The position numbers were made by a program, and so were the translations under genes. Source: Mesorhizobium tamadayense (lineage in GTDB: Bacteria; Pseudomonadota; Alphaproteobacteria; Rhizobiales; Rhizobiaceae). From it: a DNA stretch of 64,000 nucleotides. The stretch covers positions 1-64,000 of the forward strand of contig NZ_RQXT01000036.1 in NCBI RefSeq assembly GCF_003863365.1, written 5' to 3'. Of the stretch, positions 54,092 through 63,941 are shown in pieces. The first letter of the stretch is position 1. Each line of letters starts with the position of its first letter. Under the pieces are notes generated by a model. It saw only the letters and a program-made list of their open reading frames with translations. It did no database searches and was not told the DNA's origin.

Positions 54092-54877
54092 ATGTTCCGA
54101 AGCCTCTGGCAATATCGCCATTTCATCTTCTCCTCCATCAGAGGCGAACTGAAGGGACGTTTCGTGCGGTCGCGTCTGGGCGGCCTGTGGTTCATCCTCC
54201 ACCCGCTGGCGCAGGCGCTCATCTTCTCGATCGTCCTTTCAGAGGTCCTCAAGGCGCGGCTTCCGGATACGGACAGCCCCGCTGCCTATCCGATCTACCT
54301 TCTGTCCGGCATGGCGGCGTGGACGCTGTTCAGCGAAATTCTCACGCGCAGCATGACCGTCTTCATCGAACAAGCGCCGGTGATGAAGAAGATCGTTTTT
54401 CCGCGTTTGTGCCTGCCCATCATCGTTGGCGGCACGGCGCTGATCAACCACTTGCTGCTGTTGTGCGCCCTTTTCATCATCTTCATCTTCCTCGGGCATC
54501 TGCCAGGCCGTACTTTGATCCTGCTGCCGGTCGGAATCATCCTGATCGCGGCAATTGGCTTTGGCCTTGGTGTCATCCTCGGTGTGATGAACGTATTCAT
54601 CCGCGATGTCGCTCAGGTCATGACAATCGTGCTGCAGCTCTGGTACTGGCTGACGCCGATTGTCTATCCGGCCAACGTCTTGCCGGAAAAGTACGCCTTT
54701 GTGCTCAATCTCAACCCGATCGTGCCGTTGGTGGCGCTGTATCAGGACGCACTGTTGTTCAACCGCTGGCCAAGTCCGGAAAGCCTGATCGTGCCGGCGG
54801 CCTTGGGACTGGTGAGCATGGGCTTTGCGATCGTGTTCTTTCGGCGCGCAAGCCCTGAACTCATTGACGTGTTGTAA
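54092..54877 (+). CDS. wzm: O-polysaccharide ABC exporter permease Wzm
   Basis: A 261-residue ABC-2 permease with about six membrane segments. Typical features are the N-terminal IRGELKGRFVRSRLGGLWFI helix, LSGMAAWTLFSEILTRSMTV, and near the end LWYWLTPIVYPANVLPEKYA. It moves a finished undecaprenyl-linked glycan across the inner membrane with Wzt. It lies 21 bases after rmd and two bases before the wzt start. Confidence 0.93.
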   Translation: MFRSLWQYRHFIFSSIRGELKGRFVRSRLGGLWFILHPLAQALIFSIVLSEVLKARLPDTDSPAAYPIYLLSGMAAWTLFSEILTRSMTVFIEQAPVMKKIVFPRLCLPIIVGGTALINHLLLLCALFIIFIFLGHLPGRTLILLPVGIILIAAIGFGLGVILGVMNVFIRDVAQVMTIVLQLWYWLTPIVYPANVLPEKYAFVLNLNPIVPLVALYQDALLFNRWPSPESLIVPAALGLVSMGFAIVFFRRASPELIDVL

Positions 54878-54879
54878 CC

Positions 54880-56115
54880 GTGACCGTGCTTTCCATCAGT
54901 CACCTTTCAAAACGCTATGCAACTTATGCAAGCAACCTGAAGAGATTTGCGGGTTGGTTCGGGGCACCGGTCCAACCCACCGAGGAGTTCTGGCCGGTCA
55001 GGGACATCTCTTTTTCCCTCTCGGCCGGAGAGGCGCTCGGGCTCATCGGGCAGAACGGCGCCGGCAAGAGCACCCTTCTGAAGCTGATCACTGGCACTGT
55101 GCGGCCGACCGAAGGGACCGCGCATGTCAGCGGCCGCATCAGTGCCATTCTGGAACTCGGGCTCGGTTTTAATCCCGAATTCACCGGACGCCAGAACGTC
55201 TACCATGCCGGCGGGCTGATGGGCCTTTCACAGGCGCGGCTGAGCGAACTGATGCCGCATATCGAGGACTTCGCCGAGATCGGGGAATTCTTCGATCAGC
55301 CGCTTCGCACCTATTCGAGCGGCATGCAGGCGCGCCTGGCCTTCGCCCTTGCCACCGCTGAACGGTCGGAGGTGCTGATCGTCGACGAGGTGCTTTCGGT
55401 TGGCGACAGCTATTTCCAGCACAAGAGCTTCGACCGGATACGCAGTTTCAGGGCCGCTGGTACCTCGATCATTCTCGTCACCCACAGCCTCGGCGACGTA
55501 AGAGCACTCTGCGACAGGGTGATCCTGCTGGACAAGGGGCATGTCCTGAAGGACGGGCAGCCCGATGAAGTGGCCGACTATTACAACGCCCTGATCGCGG
55601 CCAAGGAGAATAAGAAACTGATTGTCGAGCAGCGGCGAGAAAAAGACGGCTGGGCGTTCACCAGGTCTGGGACATTTCAGGTCAAGGCATCAACGCTGGA
55701 ACTTCTCGACACGGAGAGCCGCGAACCTGTGACGGTTGCGCAAGTAGGACAGTCTCTGATGTTGAGGTTAGTGGCGATAGCAGAGGCGGATGTTTCCCGC
55801 CTGGTGCTGGGCTACATGCTGCGCGACCGCACCGGCCACGTCGTTTGGGGCACAAACACTTGGCACACGGACCAAGCCCTTCAAAATGTCAAGGAAGGCG
55901 AGGAGATTGAGTTCCAGCTGCCCTTCACCTGTACTTTGGGCCAAGGCTCATACTCCTTCTCGCTGTCTCTGGCCAGTTCAGACACACATCTGGAGAATAA
56001 CTACGAGTGGCAGGACAATGCACTAGTCTTCGATGTGATAAATGCAACCCGTCCGTTTTTCACAGGGACGTCTGCGCTTGACGCACGGTTCGTTATACGG
56101 GGGGCTGCAGCGTGA
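54880..56115 (+). CDS. wzt: O-polysaccharide ABC exporter ATPase Wzt with C-terminal glycan-binding domain
   Basis: A 411-residue protein. Residues 1-245 are the ATPase (Walker A GQNGAGKSTLLKLITG; signature YSSGMQARLAFALA; Walker B VLIVDEVLSVGD). Residues about 265-405 form the Wzt_C beta-sandwich (VLGYMLRDRTGHVVWGTNTW; YSFSLSLASSDTHLENNYEW), which in E. coli O8/O9a recognises the capped chain end before export. The start is GTG 54880. Its stop overlaps the first FkbM gene. Presence of this domain implies a terminal modification, which the next genes could supply. Confidence 0.93.
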   Translation: MTVLSISHLSKRYATYASNLKRFAGWFGAPVQPTEEFWPVRDISFSLSAGEALGLIGQNGAGKSTLLKLITGTVRPTEGTAHVSGRISAILELGLGFNPEFTGRQNVYHAGGLMGLSQARLSELMPHIEDFAEIGEFFDQPLRTYSSGMQARLAFALATAERSEVLIVDEVLSVGDSYFQHKSFDRIRSFRAAGTSIILVTHSLGDVRALCDRVILLDKGHVLKDGQPDEVADYYNALIAAKENKKLIVEQRREKDGWAFTRSGTFQVKASTLELLDTESREPVTVAQVGQSLMLRLVAIAEADVSRLVLGYMLRDRTGHVVWGTNTWHTDQALQNVKEGEEIEFQLPFTCTLGQGSYSFSLSLASSDTHLENNYEWQDNALVFDVINATRPFFTGTSALDARFVIRGAAA

Positions 56116-56972
56116 ACGAACTCGAACGGGCAATAATGACAAGCGGTTGCGCCGACTGCGATGGCATCGCGAAGGTACAGGAGGCAGGGCGCATCCAGGA
56201 CACGCCGAATGGCCCGGTTCAGATCATGCACAACGGCTTGCGGGTAAAGGCGGGTGGATATCATGGTGACTGGATGGCACAAATCATCCGTGCGCTGCGG
56301 GGTCATCATGAGCCACAGGAAGAGCTGGTCTTTCATCATATTCTGCGGTACGTCCGCCACAATTCCCTGATCGTGGAGCTGGGCTCCTTTTGGTGCTACT
56401 ATACCTTGTGGTATTTGCATGAAATCGCCAATGCGACGGCGATCTGCATCGAGCCGGATCCAAACAATCTTCAACTGGGCCGGGACAATGCAAGCTTGAA
56501 CCGGTTGGAAAGTCGCATCAGCTTTCACAATGGCTGTGTCGGCGGTGAGAGCCTCGAAAGCCTTGAGCTGCGTTGTGAGTCGGACGGACGAATTCGCGCG
56601 TTGCCTTGTTTCGATATGGCTGCGGTGTCCAAGTTGGCGAATGAGAGGACTATCGAGATCCTGCACATGGACGTACAGGGGGCAGAGGTGCCTTTCATTC
56701 GCTCAATGGCAGCAGCGGTGGCAGGCAGGCAGGTGCGATTCGCGCTTGTGTCGACGCACCATAGCAGCATTTCCGGCTCGCGAACGACGCATGCCGATTG
56801 CAGGGAAGCGCTGCTGGATTTCGGAGCCGTCATTCTGGCCGAACATGATGTGCAGCAGTCCTACAGCGGCGATGGATTGATCGCGGCGAGTTTCTTTCCT
56901 GAGGACCGGCGCATCGAACTTCCGCCTGTGTCGCTGAACAAAGCTCATTTTTCACTGTTTCCTGAACTCTGA
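56112..56972 (+). CDS. FkbM-family methyltransferase
   Basis: A 286-residue SAM-dependent methyltransferase of the FkbM type. The SAM-binding region is NSLIVELGSFWCYYTLWYLH then AICIEPDPNNLQLGRDNASL, and the later motif is IEILHMDVQGAEVPFIRSM. The start is GTG 56112, overlapping the wzt stop. The next gene overlaps by one base (TGATG). Its place directly after a Wzt with a terminus-recognising domain suggests it methylates the glycan, either along the chain or at the end. Confidence 0.82.
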   Translation: MNELERAIMTSGCADCDGIAKVQEAGRIQDTPNGPVQIMHNGLRVKAGGYHGDWMAQIIRALRGHHEPQEELVFHHILRYVRHNSLIVELGSFWCYYTLWYLHEIANATAICIEPDPNNLQLGRDNASLNRLESRISFHNGCVGGESLESLELRCESDGRIRALPCFDMAAVSKLANERTIEILHMDVQGAEVPFIRSMAAAVAGRQVRFALVSTHHSSISGSRTTHADCREALLDFGAVILAEHDVQQSYSGDGLIAASFFPEDRRIELPPVSLNKAHFSLFPEL

Positions 56973-58369
56973 TGATCACCTCATACGCGCAGAATTTCGA
57001 AGACGTCATACTGTGGCGCGCCCTCAATTCTGTTGAGCGCGGCTTCTATATCGACATCGGGGCTCAGGATCCGGTCGAGGATTCCGTAAGTCTGTCCTTT
57101 TACGAGCAAGGCTGGCGCGGGGTGCACGTCGAGCCTACCGCCGCCTATGCTGCCAAGATACGCAAAGCGCGTCCGGATGAGGAGGTGATTGAGGCAGCCG
57201 TCGGAACAGGCACAGGTCTCCTGACTCTCCATGAATTTCCGTGCACAGGCCTCAGTACCGGGGACCCTGCCATTGCCGAGCAGCATGTCGAAGCTGGATT
57301 CCAGATGAAAGAGATTTCGGTGCCGCTTGTCAGCCTCCAGGATCTCCTGGACCGTCACGCCGAGAGGGAGGTTCACTGGCTCAAGATCGATGTCGAGGGC
57401 ATGGAATCTGCGGTTATTGAAAGCTGGGGGTGTTCCGCAGTGCGCCCTTGGATCGTGGTGGTGGAAAGCACCTTGCCGCTTTCGACGGAAAAGAGTCATG
57501 AGAAATGGCAACCTCATCTCAACGAGCTCGGTTATGAATTCGTCTATTTCGACGGTTTGAATCGCTTTTACGTCAGCGAAGAACATCCGGAGCTGAAAGA
57601 TTCATTCGGACCGGGGCCGAACCATTTCGATCAGTTCGTTTTTCCGGCGTCCAGCACATCTGACATGCTTGCTCCGATGCGGCAGGAACTGGCTGCTAAA
57701 CAAGTCTCCGTCGAGGAGCGTGATGCCGAAATTGCTCGCCTACACCAACACATAGCCGACGCAGACGCCGCGGCCACGGGGCAGTTGGCTGATAAACAAG
57801 CTGCTATTGAGGAGCGGGATGCTGAAATTGCTCGCCTCGTTTCCAAGGCATTGGAAAATAGCGACACTATATCAAATCTTAAATATGAGTTGTGGATAGA
57901 AACATCGCGCACTCACGAATGGTGGCTAAAGTCCGAAACGCAGCAAAGGCAAATTGAAGACATTTATCGGAGCAGATCATGGAAACTGATGGGACCATAT
58001 CGCCGAACTGGTAGGGTATTGAAGCGAGTTATTGCTGGCATTAGTTTTCGCCTGAAGTCAAAGAGAACTTCTCTTGCTGTTCTTGCGATTCGCTTTGTTA
58101 TGCAGCGACCCAGATTGAAAGCGTTTTTATCGGAACAACTAAGACGCCACCCCACTTTGTTCAATCGCTTCCGCGATTTCGCTATAGCCAGGATTGTCTC
58201 GGATAATCGCTCACGTAATACTTTTTTCGGATTTCCAAACTCTTCCAAGTCCTATTCGCCTCGACCCGGAACCAATCAGGGTATCGATGAGCGGATATTA
58301 AGGTCTTCTGATGCCAACAGGATTTTTCTGGCTCTTGAGCAGTCTTTAAAGAGAAGAAGAGAAGTCTAA
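56972..58369 (+). CDS. FkbM methyltransferase with coiled coil and basic C-terminus
   Basis: A 465-residue protein. Residues 1-215 are an FkbM methyltransferase (YIDIGAQDPVEDSVSLSFYE; HVEPTAAYAAKIR; HWLKIDVEGMESAVIE). Residues 240-345 are a predicted coiled coil containing a 32-residue duplicated unit (ELAAKQVSVEERDAEIARL and QLADKQAAIEERDAEIARL). Next comes IYRSRSWKLMGPYRRTGRVL, a motif often seen after coiled coils in LPS enzymes, and a strongly basic tail (residues 335-400) that could bind membrane. The layout resembles the chain-capping ruler WbdD, though without a kinase domain. Base composition drops in A+T direction in its last third. Confidence 0.8.
   Translation: MITSYAQNFEDVILWRALNSVERGFYIDIGAQDPVEDSVSLSFYEQGWRGVHVEPTAAYAAKIRKARPDEEVIEAAVGTGTGLLTLHEFPCTGLSTGDPAIAEQHVEAGFQMKEISVPLVSLQDLLDRHAEREVHWLKIDVEGMESAVIESWGCSAVRPWIVVVESTLPLSTEKSHEKWQPHLNELGYEFVYFDGLNRFYVSEEHPELKDSFGPGPNHFDQFVFPASSTSDMLAPMRQELAAKQVSVEERDAEIARLHQHIADADAAATGQLADKQAAIEERDAEIARLVSKALENSDTISNLKYELWIETSRTHEWWLKSETQQRQIEDIYRSRSWKLMGPYRRTGRVLKRVIAGISFRLKSKRTSLAVLAIRFVMQRPRLKAFLSEQLRRHPTLFNRFRDFAIARIVSDNRSRNTFFGFPNSSKSYSPRPGTNQGIDERILRSSDANRIFLALEQSLKRRREV
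57688..57837 (+). repeat. 96-base duplication inside the coiled-coil coding region
   Basis: Two similar units about 96 bases apart (for example GAGGAGCG at 57713 and 57809, each followed by a close match of GAAATTGCTCGCCT). They encode the repeated EERDAEIARL segment, so the coiled coil has grown by an in-frame duplication. Confidence 0.75.
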
Positions 58370-61300
58370 TGCGAATTGCTCTAGACCTACAGGGAGCGCA
58401 AACCGAAAGCCGATTTCGTGGGATTGGCCGCTATACCATCTCTCTCGCGGAAGCAATCTATCGAAACCGCGGGGATCATGAGGTATGCTTTATACTAAAC
58501 GGAAATATGTCGGACTCGGTTGATCTTATATTTAATTCTCTGAGCAAGGTGGCACCGCATCACTCTTTTCACGTCTGGAACGGCCCCGATCGCCGCCTCG
58601 GTGACGACTGGTATGATATTGGCTGGCGAAAGTCAGCCTGCGAAAAGATATTTGAAGCCTTCACCGAGTCACTTCATGCGGATGTTGTCCACATAAGCAG
58701 CTTGTTTGAGGGTTTCAGCGATCATTCTGCATCCAGCATAGGTCAACTTTCGGGATCATCTCTGAAAGCAACTACTCTGTACGACTTGATCCCATATATT
58801 TATAGAGATATGTACCTTCCGTCCGGCGCACCTTCAGAGAACTTCTATTTGGAGAAAATAGATTACCTGAAGAAATCAGATATCTGCCTGGCGATATCCC
58901 AGTACACAGCCGACGAAGCTGTTTCACTCCTTTCTCTGGACAGGCAAAAAGTATTTAATATATCTGGATCAACTTCTGGTGAATTTAGAAAAATCGTCCA
59001 GTTTAATAAAAGTGACGCGGCCATAAAATTCTCATTGGACCGAGAATTAGTGCTGTATACGGGCGGCATCGACTTTCGTAAGAATATCGATCGGTTGTTT
59101 GGCGCGTTTGTCGCCCTCCCGACTCACATTCGTCGCCAGCATATCCTAGGAATCGTTGGCAAGACTGGGGAAATCCCAGCGATGCAAATAAAGGCCAAAG
59201 CTTACTCCTTGGGCCTAACCGACGAAGATTTCCGTCTCTTTGGATATGTGAGCGATCATGATCTTGTGGAGCTTTATAATATTTGCCGACTGTTTGTCTT
59301 TCCATCTTGGCACGAAGGCTTCGGCCTTCCTGCATTGGAGGCAATGAAATGTGGTGCCCCGACGATCGCCGCGGGAACAACAAGTATTCCAGAAGTGGTA
59401 GGTTGGGATAAAGCACTTTTCGACCCGATGGATGAACGGTCCATTTCCGACAAGATGCTGGCCGCTCTCACCGATGACGAGTTTCGCGCGGAACTGTCGC
59501 GGCGCGGATTGGACCGTGCGCGTTTATTTTCCTGGGATCAGTCCGCGGAAAAAGCGATCAGGGCATTCGAGAGCGCATTGAGCCAGTCAGACCGAACGGC
59601 AGTGAAAGGTGGGACCGACACCGGATATCGGGCTTTGATCGACTCCATTGCTTCAGTTGACGGAGCTACAGACGAAGACCTTCTGCGTACCGCAGAAGCT
59701 ATAGAGGCCAGCTTCCGAGCTACAAAAAAGCGTGAAGCGTCTCTCGATTTGTCGAAAAAGCTAAAGTGGCGGGTCGAAGGTCCGTTCGACAGCAGCTATA
59801 GTTTGGCGCTACTCAATCGAGAAACGGCGCGCGCGCTATCGGAATTAGGTCATGATGTGGCGCTGTTCTCCACAGAGGGACCGGGCGACTTCCCGCCAAA
59901 TCCACATTATCTGGGCCAGAATCCGGATCTCAATACTATGTGGATTCGATCCCAAGAGCTCGGGCAAAGGGATGTCGATGTAACCAGTCGCATTCTCTAT
60001 CCGCCGCGCGTCGAGGACATGGTTAGTCCGATCAACATGCTCCACCACTATGCCTGGGAGGAATCCGGCTTCCCTCTCGAATGGGTGGAAGAGTTCAACA
60101 AGCATTTGCAGGCGATCACGTGTCTGTCGCCTCATGTGGAAAAAATTCTTATCGATCACGGCGTCACAGTGCCATTGTCGGTTTCCGGATGTGGCATCGA
60201 CCATTGGGACCGTGTAGTCGCGGACCCAACATTTCAACTATCACCTGCCCACTTCAAGTTTCTGCACGTGTCGTCCTGCTTTCCCCGGAAAGGGGCCGAC
60301 CTGTTGTTGGAAGCCTATGGAAGAGCCTTTTCGTCGCGGGACAATGTTGTCCTGATCATAAAGACATTCCCAAATCCACATAATGAGATTGACCGTTGGC
60401 TTCGAGAGGCTGTCGGCGACCGCACCGATTTTCCAAACGTTCAAATAATCATCGAGGACTTTGATAATTCGCGTCTAAAGGCACTGTATGAAGCGTGCGA
60501 TGTGCTGGTAGCTCCAAGTCGTGCCGAGGGGTTTGGACTCCCTATGGCTGAAGCTATGATGTCAGGGCTCCCTGTGATTACGACAGCTTGGGGTGGGCAA
60601 CTTGATTTTTGCAAACCGGAAATAGCTTGGCTAGTCGACTATCAATTCGAACGAACACAAACACATTTCGGCTTGAGTGATTCCGTTTGGGCCACTGCAG
60701 ATATTAGTCACTTGGCCGATACGATGCGCGGCGTCTTCAAATTTCCGAAGGAGGAATTGACGCAGCGTGCCGCTCTCGGCCGGAAGAAACTCCTACGCGA
60801 ATTTCGATGGACAGGAGTTGCTCAACGGCTTGTGGAAGCTGCGGGGGGATCCTCGGCCGGAAGAGAGCGGAAAGAGCCCTCGATCGGGTGGATGTCTACC
60901 TGGAAGAAAACCTGCGGTATTGCAGGGTACTCAGAGCACTTACTGGCAGAGTTTTCGAAGAGGCCAGTCATCTTTGGCACGACCGATTCAGCCGTCAATC
61001 TTCCGAATGAAAAAATATTTCGTTGCTGGTCAGAAGGCGGTAATTTGGACGCGGCATCCAGGTTAATTCACGAAAAACCGGTAGATGTGCTCGTTATCCA
61101 ATTTAACTATGCCTTTTTTGACTTTAATGAGTTTTCTAAATTTGTCAAACAACAGGTAAATCGTGGAGTTATTGTTGTTGTTTCCCTTCATTCAACGCAT
61201 GATCATCCTTCAACTCCCTTTAAAAAACTTAAATATATTTCTGAAGCTTTGTCGTGCTGCCATAGACTTCTCGTTCATTCTGTAGATGACATGAATCGTC

Positions 61301-62007
61301 TAAAGGACATCGGCTTAGTCGATAATGTCACACTGTTTCCACATGGGCTGATCGAGATGTCAGAAAGGCCCGCGCAGCATGTGTCTCACCGCGCCTCCAA
61401 ACGGTCTTATGTCCTCGCCTCATATGGATTTTTTCTGCCTCACAAAGGGCTTCACACACTTATCCGAGCAATAGGCCTGCTTCGGAAGAATGGCGTTGAT
61501 GTGAGACTCCGGATGGTGAACGCAGAGTACGCCAGTCCACAATCGCGTCAGCTTATTGATCAAGCACTCGAATTGATCAGCGATTTAGGACTGGATCAGC
61601 ACGTGGAACTTCATACCAAGTTCCTGGATGACCAAGAAAGCCTCGCACTTTTGGCCGATGCCGATCTAATTGTTTTCCCTTACGAGAATACCGGCGAATC
61701 CTCGAGTGCGGCTGTTCGTCATGGAATCGCAGCCAAGCGGCCAGTGGCCGTTACACCGCTTCCGATTTTCGATGACGTTCGTGAAGCGGTATTTGAATTG
61801 CCGGGTCACGATCCGGACTCGATCTCGCTTGGAATTCGAAACCTTCTTGCCGAGCTTTCCACGAATTCTCACTTGGCCAGACAGAAAGCCAGTGATGCAG
61901 AGCGGTGGTGCGCGGCGCACCAACAAAAACGTTTGTCGGCGCGACTGGAGGGGATGCTTAAAGCACTTCACAACAAGCACCACCACGACAGCTGGTTCGG
62001 TTCGTGA
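58369..62007 (+). CDS. Three-module GT4-type glycosyltransferase
   Basis: A 1212-residue cytoplasmic glycan polymerase candidate with three GT-B modules. Module 1 (residues 1-400) has the donor site LFVFPSWHEGFGLPALEAMK near 308. Module 2 (about 460-830) has VLVAPSRAEGFGLPMAEAMM near 712. Module 3 (about 840-1205) has LIVFPYENTGESSSAAVRHG near 1100, where the E-x7-E pattern is altered. It overlaps the coiled-coil FkbM gene by one base. The size matches multi-site enzymes, such as WbdA-like or WbpX/Y/Z-combined ones, that build repeat units from one donor, here probably GDP-rhamnose. The G+C content is lower than in the genes before 56 kb. Confidence 0.88.
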   Translation: MRIALDLQGAQTESRFRGIGRYTISLAEAIYRNRGDHEVCFILNGNMSDSVDLIFNSLSKVAPHHSFHVWNGPDRRLGDDWYDIGWRKSACEKIFEAFTESLHADVVHISSLFEGFSDHSASSIGQLSGSSLKATTLYDLIPYIYRDMYLPSGAPSENFYLEKIDYLKKSDICLAISQYTADEAVSLLSLDRQKVFNISGSTSGEFRKIVQFNKSDAAIKFSLDRELVLYTGGIDFRKNIDRLFGAFVALPTHIRRQHILGIVGKTGEIPAMQIKAKAYSLGLTDEDFRLFGYVSDHDLVELYNICRLFVFPSWHEGFGLPALEAMKCGAPTIAAGTTSIPEVVGWDKALFDPMDERSISDKMLAALTDDEFRAELSRRGLDRARLFSWDQSAEKAIRAFESALSQSDRTAVKGGTDTGYRALIDSIASVDGATDEDLLRTAEAIEASFRATKKREASLDLSKKLKWRVEGPFDSSYSLALLNRETARALSELGHDVALFSTEGPGDFPPNPHYLGQNPDLNTMWIRSQELGQRDVDVTSRILYPPRVEDMVSPINMLHHYAWEESGFPLEWVEEFNKHLQAITCLSPHVEKILIDHGVTVPLSVSGCGIDHWDRVVADPTFQLSPAHFKFLHVSSCFPRKGADLLLEAYGRAFSSRDNVVLIIKTFPNPHNEIDRWLREAVGDRTDFPNVQIIIEDFDNSRLKALYEACDVLVAPSRAEGFGLPMAEAMMSGLPVITTAWGGQLDFCKPEIAWLVDYQFERTQTHFGLSDSVWATADISHLADTMRGVFKFPKEELTQRAALGRKKLLREFRWTGVAQRLVEAAGGSSAGRERKEPSIGWMSTWKKTCGIAGYSEHLLAEFSKRPVIFGTTDSAVNLPNEKIFRCWSEGGNLDAASRLIHEKPVDVLVIQFNYAFFDFNEFSKFVKQQVNRGVIVVVSLHSTHDHPSTPFKKLKYISEALSCCHRLLVHSVDDMNRLKDIGLVDNVTLFPHGLIEMSERPAQHVSHRASKRSYVLASYGFFLPHKGLHTLIRAIGLLRKNGVDVRLRMVNAEYASPQSRQLIDQALELISDLGLDQHVELHTKFLDDQESLALLADADLIVFPYENTGESSSAAVRHGIAAKRPVAVTPLPIFDDVREAVFELPGHDPDSISLGIRNLLAELSTNSHLARQKASDAERWCAAHQQKRLSARLEGMLKALHNKHHHDSWFGS

Positions 62008-62177
62008 ATCGAACGAATCGACTCAAGACCCCGCTCACAGATGCAGCAACGGCGCAATTCTCTAGGTTCTGCCCGCGTTTGAATCGGCCAAACGCAGCCG
62101 CAGCCGCTGCGAGTGTTACATCTATCGATGCGGTATAGGAAACGTGGCCCGTCAACATTCGCTACCTGTCAGACCGC

Positions 62178-63941
62178 CTATCCAGCGGGGAGGCGTGTGT
62201 TAGGTCTGAGACGAATAAAGGCGAAATTCTCGGTGCGCGTAATGTCGACTACTCCGGATGATTGGAGTTCATCTACAAAGGGCTGCATTTCATCAACGTA
62301 TTCGGGTAGATGCGGCCATTCATGCGCGGCCCATAGCAGATCCATATAGGGTATGACCGCGACGTCGGCGTCGCCCTTCTTAAGAAGTTGCAAAACGTTG
62401 CTTCCGAAGTCAGGCCCTGCCGCGCCCAGGTCAAACGCCCGCATTGTGTCGGGCCAACCCGCCATCGCAGTGGCGAGGTTCTTGTCACCGCCAATATTAT
62501 AGGCCCGAACATTCAGTTTGCTGGCCATATAGTTGACGAAGAAATCATTTCGGAACGGCAGAAAGGCGACCTTCTCAGACGGACGAAAGACCGGTCGCAG
62601 GCTTTCAATGTAATCATCGATCCCGACGATCGCCCGCCTGGAGTCAGCATTGGCGGCCACGATAGCATGGGTCGGAATGTTAAGGGCGATACCAGCCAAT
62701 ATTATTGCAATTGTAAAGCCGGGCTGTACGCGATGACTTGCCACATGCAGTGCGAGCAACGCCCACGCTCCAAACATGCCAAGCGCCACCCAACGATAGC
62801 TGGCACGCATGTTGTTAAACCCGGGCAAATATGCCGACAGAACCTCCGTTCCGGTCCGCCATGGCGCATACTGGAGGGGCATTAAGGCGCCGACGCCTTC
62901 GGGCCTCAACACATTCAACTTGAATGACGGTCCCAAAGCCATATAGAAACCGCAAAGGGCAATAAGCAGGAACGCCACCTTCAGCCTGGCGTCCGACGAT
63001 TTCGTTGCCAAGGAGTAAATCGCAGCGATTATTAAAATCAGTGCGAACGAGGCGTTAAATACTGAACCGTCGCCGAAATAGTTAATCTCTTGGCGAACTG
63101 CACTGATGCCGAAAAGATCAGGAAGCCACAGAATCCCGCGCGTAGGAACGAAGAAGAACTCTACGTTTGACCCAAAGGCGCGAAAGAAATCCAAATCCTC
63201 CCGCTCAAATACCACCTTTCCGATATAGCTCGCGTAAAATAAATAAGAAATTGCAAACCCAGATACCAAAATCGGCAAGCACTTGTATAATAATTCTGAA
63301 CGATCTACCGAATTCAACACAAACACAACTAACAGCAGAACTGCCGTCCCCGAAGCGAACATCATGAAGCTGTAGCCATCCATGAAAACCGAGGACAAAG
63401 TGGCGGCGACAAACAAAATGGACGATGGCAGATCGCGCTGATAACGCACTAACCGCAACGCCGCGTAGAAGTACGCCGGCAAAAGCGCAATTCCGAGAGA
63501 CGTCATAGAATAATCCGAGTGCTGCCATATGACAGGCACTGTAAGCCATAGCAGAGCGCACAGAAGCGAAATCCCACCCTTGCCTCCGATAAGGCGCACG
63601 AACCGATATGCGCCGTAAAAGGCGATGGCAAACCACATAGCGAATGCCAACGAATACGCGTCGGCGGGGGGAATGCCGATTTTTAGGAAAACCGCGGTTG
63701 GCAAGGCCGCAGCGAGTCCGAATGAGATCGGCGCGGGGTCGGGCAAGCCAAAATTTGTTGCATAAATCGAGAAACCGTTGGCGAAGGACTGCGCGAAACC
63801 CAGCATCCAGATAGCCTGGCCCGTCGTGGGCACCATCGCACCCGGAAGCGCGCCATTCACAAACAGTGCAAAAAGAAGCACAGTCGCGCCGAGTAAGCCA
63901 AAACCGACCTTGTAAAATGTGGTTCCGCTAGTTTCGTTCAT
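62178..63941 (-). CDS. Large polytopic membrane protein, GT-C/YfhO-like
   Basis: About 587 residues with ten or more membrane segments in the first 430 and a soluble C-terminal part. The first periplasmic loop (NFGLPDPAPISFGLAAALP) and a late RASYRWVALGMFGAWALL segment resemble YfhO/GT-C lipid-linked sugar transferases, but I cannot name a subfamily. ATG 63941 (MNETSGTTFYKVG) is chosen; the same frame stays open to the right edge (TTG 63983), so the true start could be outside the window. Converges with the glycosyltransferase gene across 170 bases. It may add side sugars to the exported polysaccharide. Confidence 0.65.
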   Translation of the reverse strand: MNETSGTTFYKVGFGLLGATVLLFALFVNGALPGAMVPTTGQAIWMLGFAQSFANGFSIYATNFGLPDPAPISFGLAAALPTAVFLKIGIPPADAYSLAFAMWFAIAFYGAYRFVRLIGGKGGISLLCALLWLTVPVIWQHSDYSMTSLGIALLPAYFYAALRLVRYQRDLPSSILFVAATLSSVFMDGYSFMMFASGTAVLLLVVFVLNSVDRSELLYKCLPILVSGFAISYLFYASYIGKVVFEREDLDFFRAFGSNVEFFFVPTRGILWLPDLFGISAVRQEINYFGDGSVFNASFALILIIAAIYSLATKSSDARLKVAFLLIALCGFYMALGPSFKLNVLRPEGVGALMPLQYAPWRTGTEVLSAYLPGFNNMRASYRWVALGMFGAWALLALHVASHRVQPGFTIAIILAGIALNIPTHAIVAANADSRRAIVGIDDYIESLRPVFRPSEKVAFLPFRNDFFVNYMASKLNVRAYNIGGDKNLATAMAGWPDTMRAFDLGAAGPDFGSNVLQLLKKGDADVAVIPYMDLLWAAHEWPHLPEYVDEMQPFVDELQSSGVVDITRTENFAFIRLRPNTRLPAG

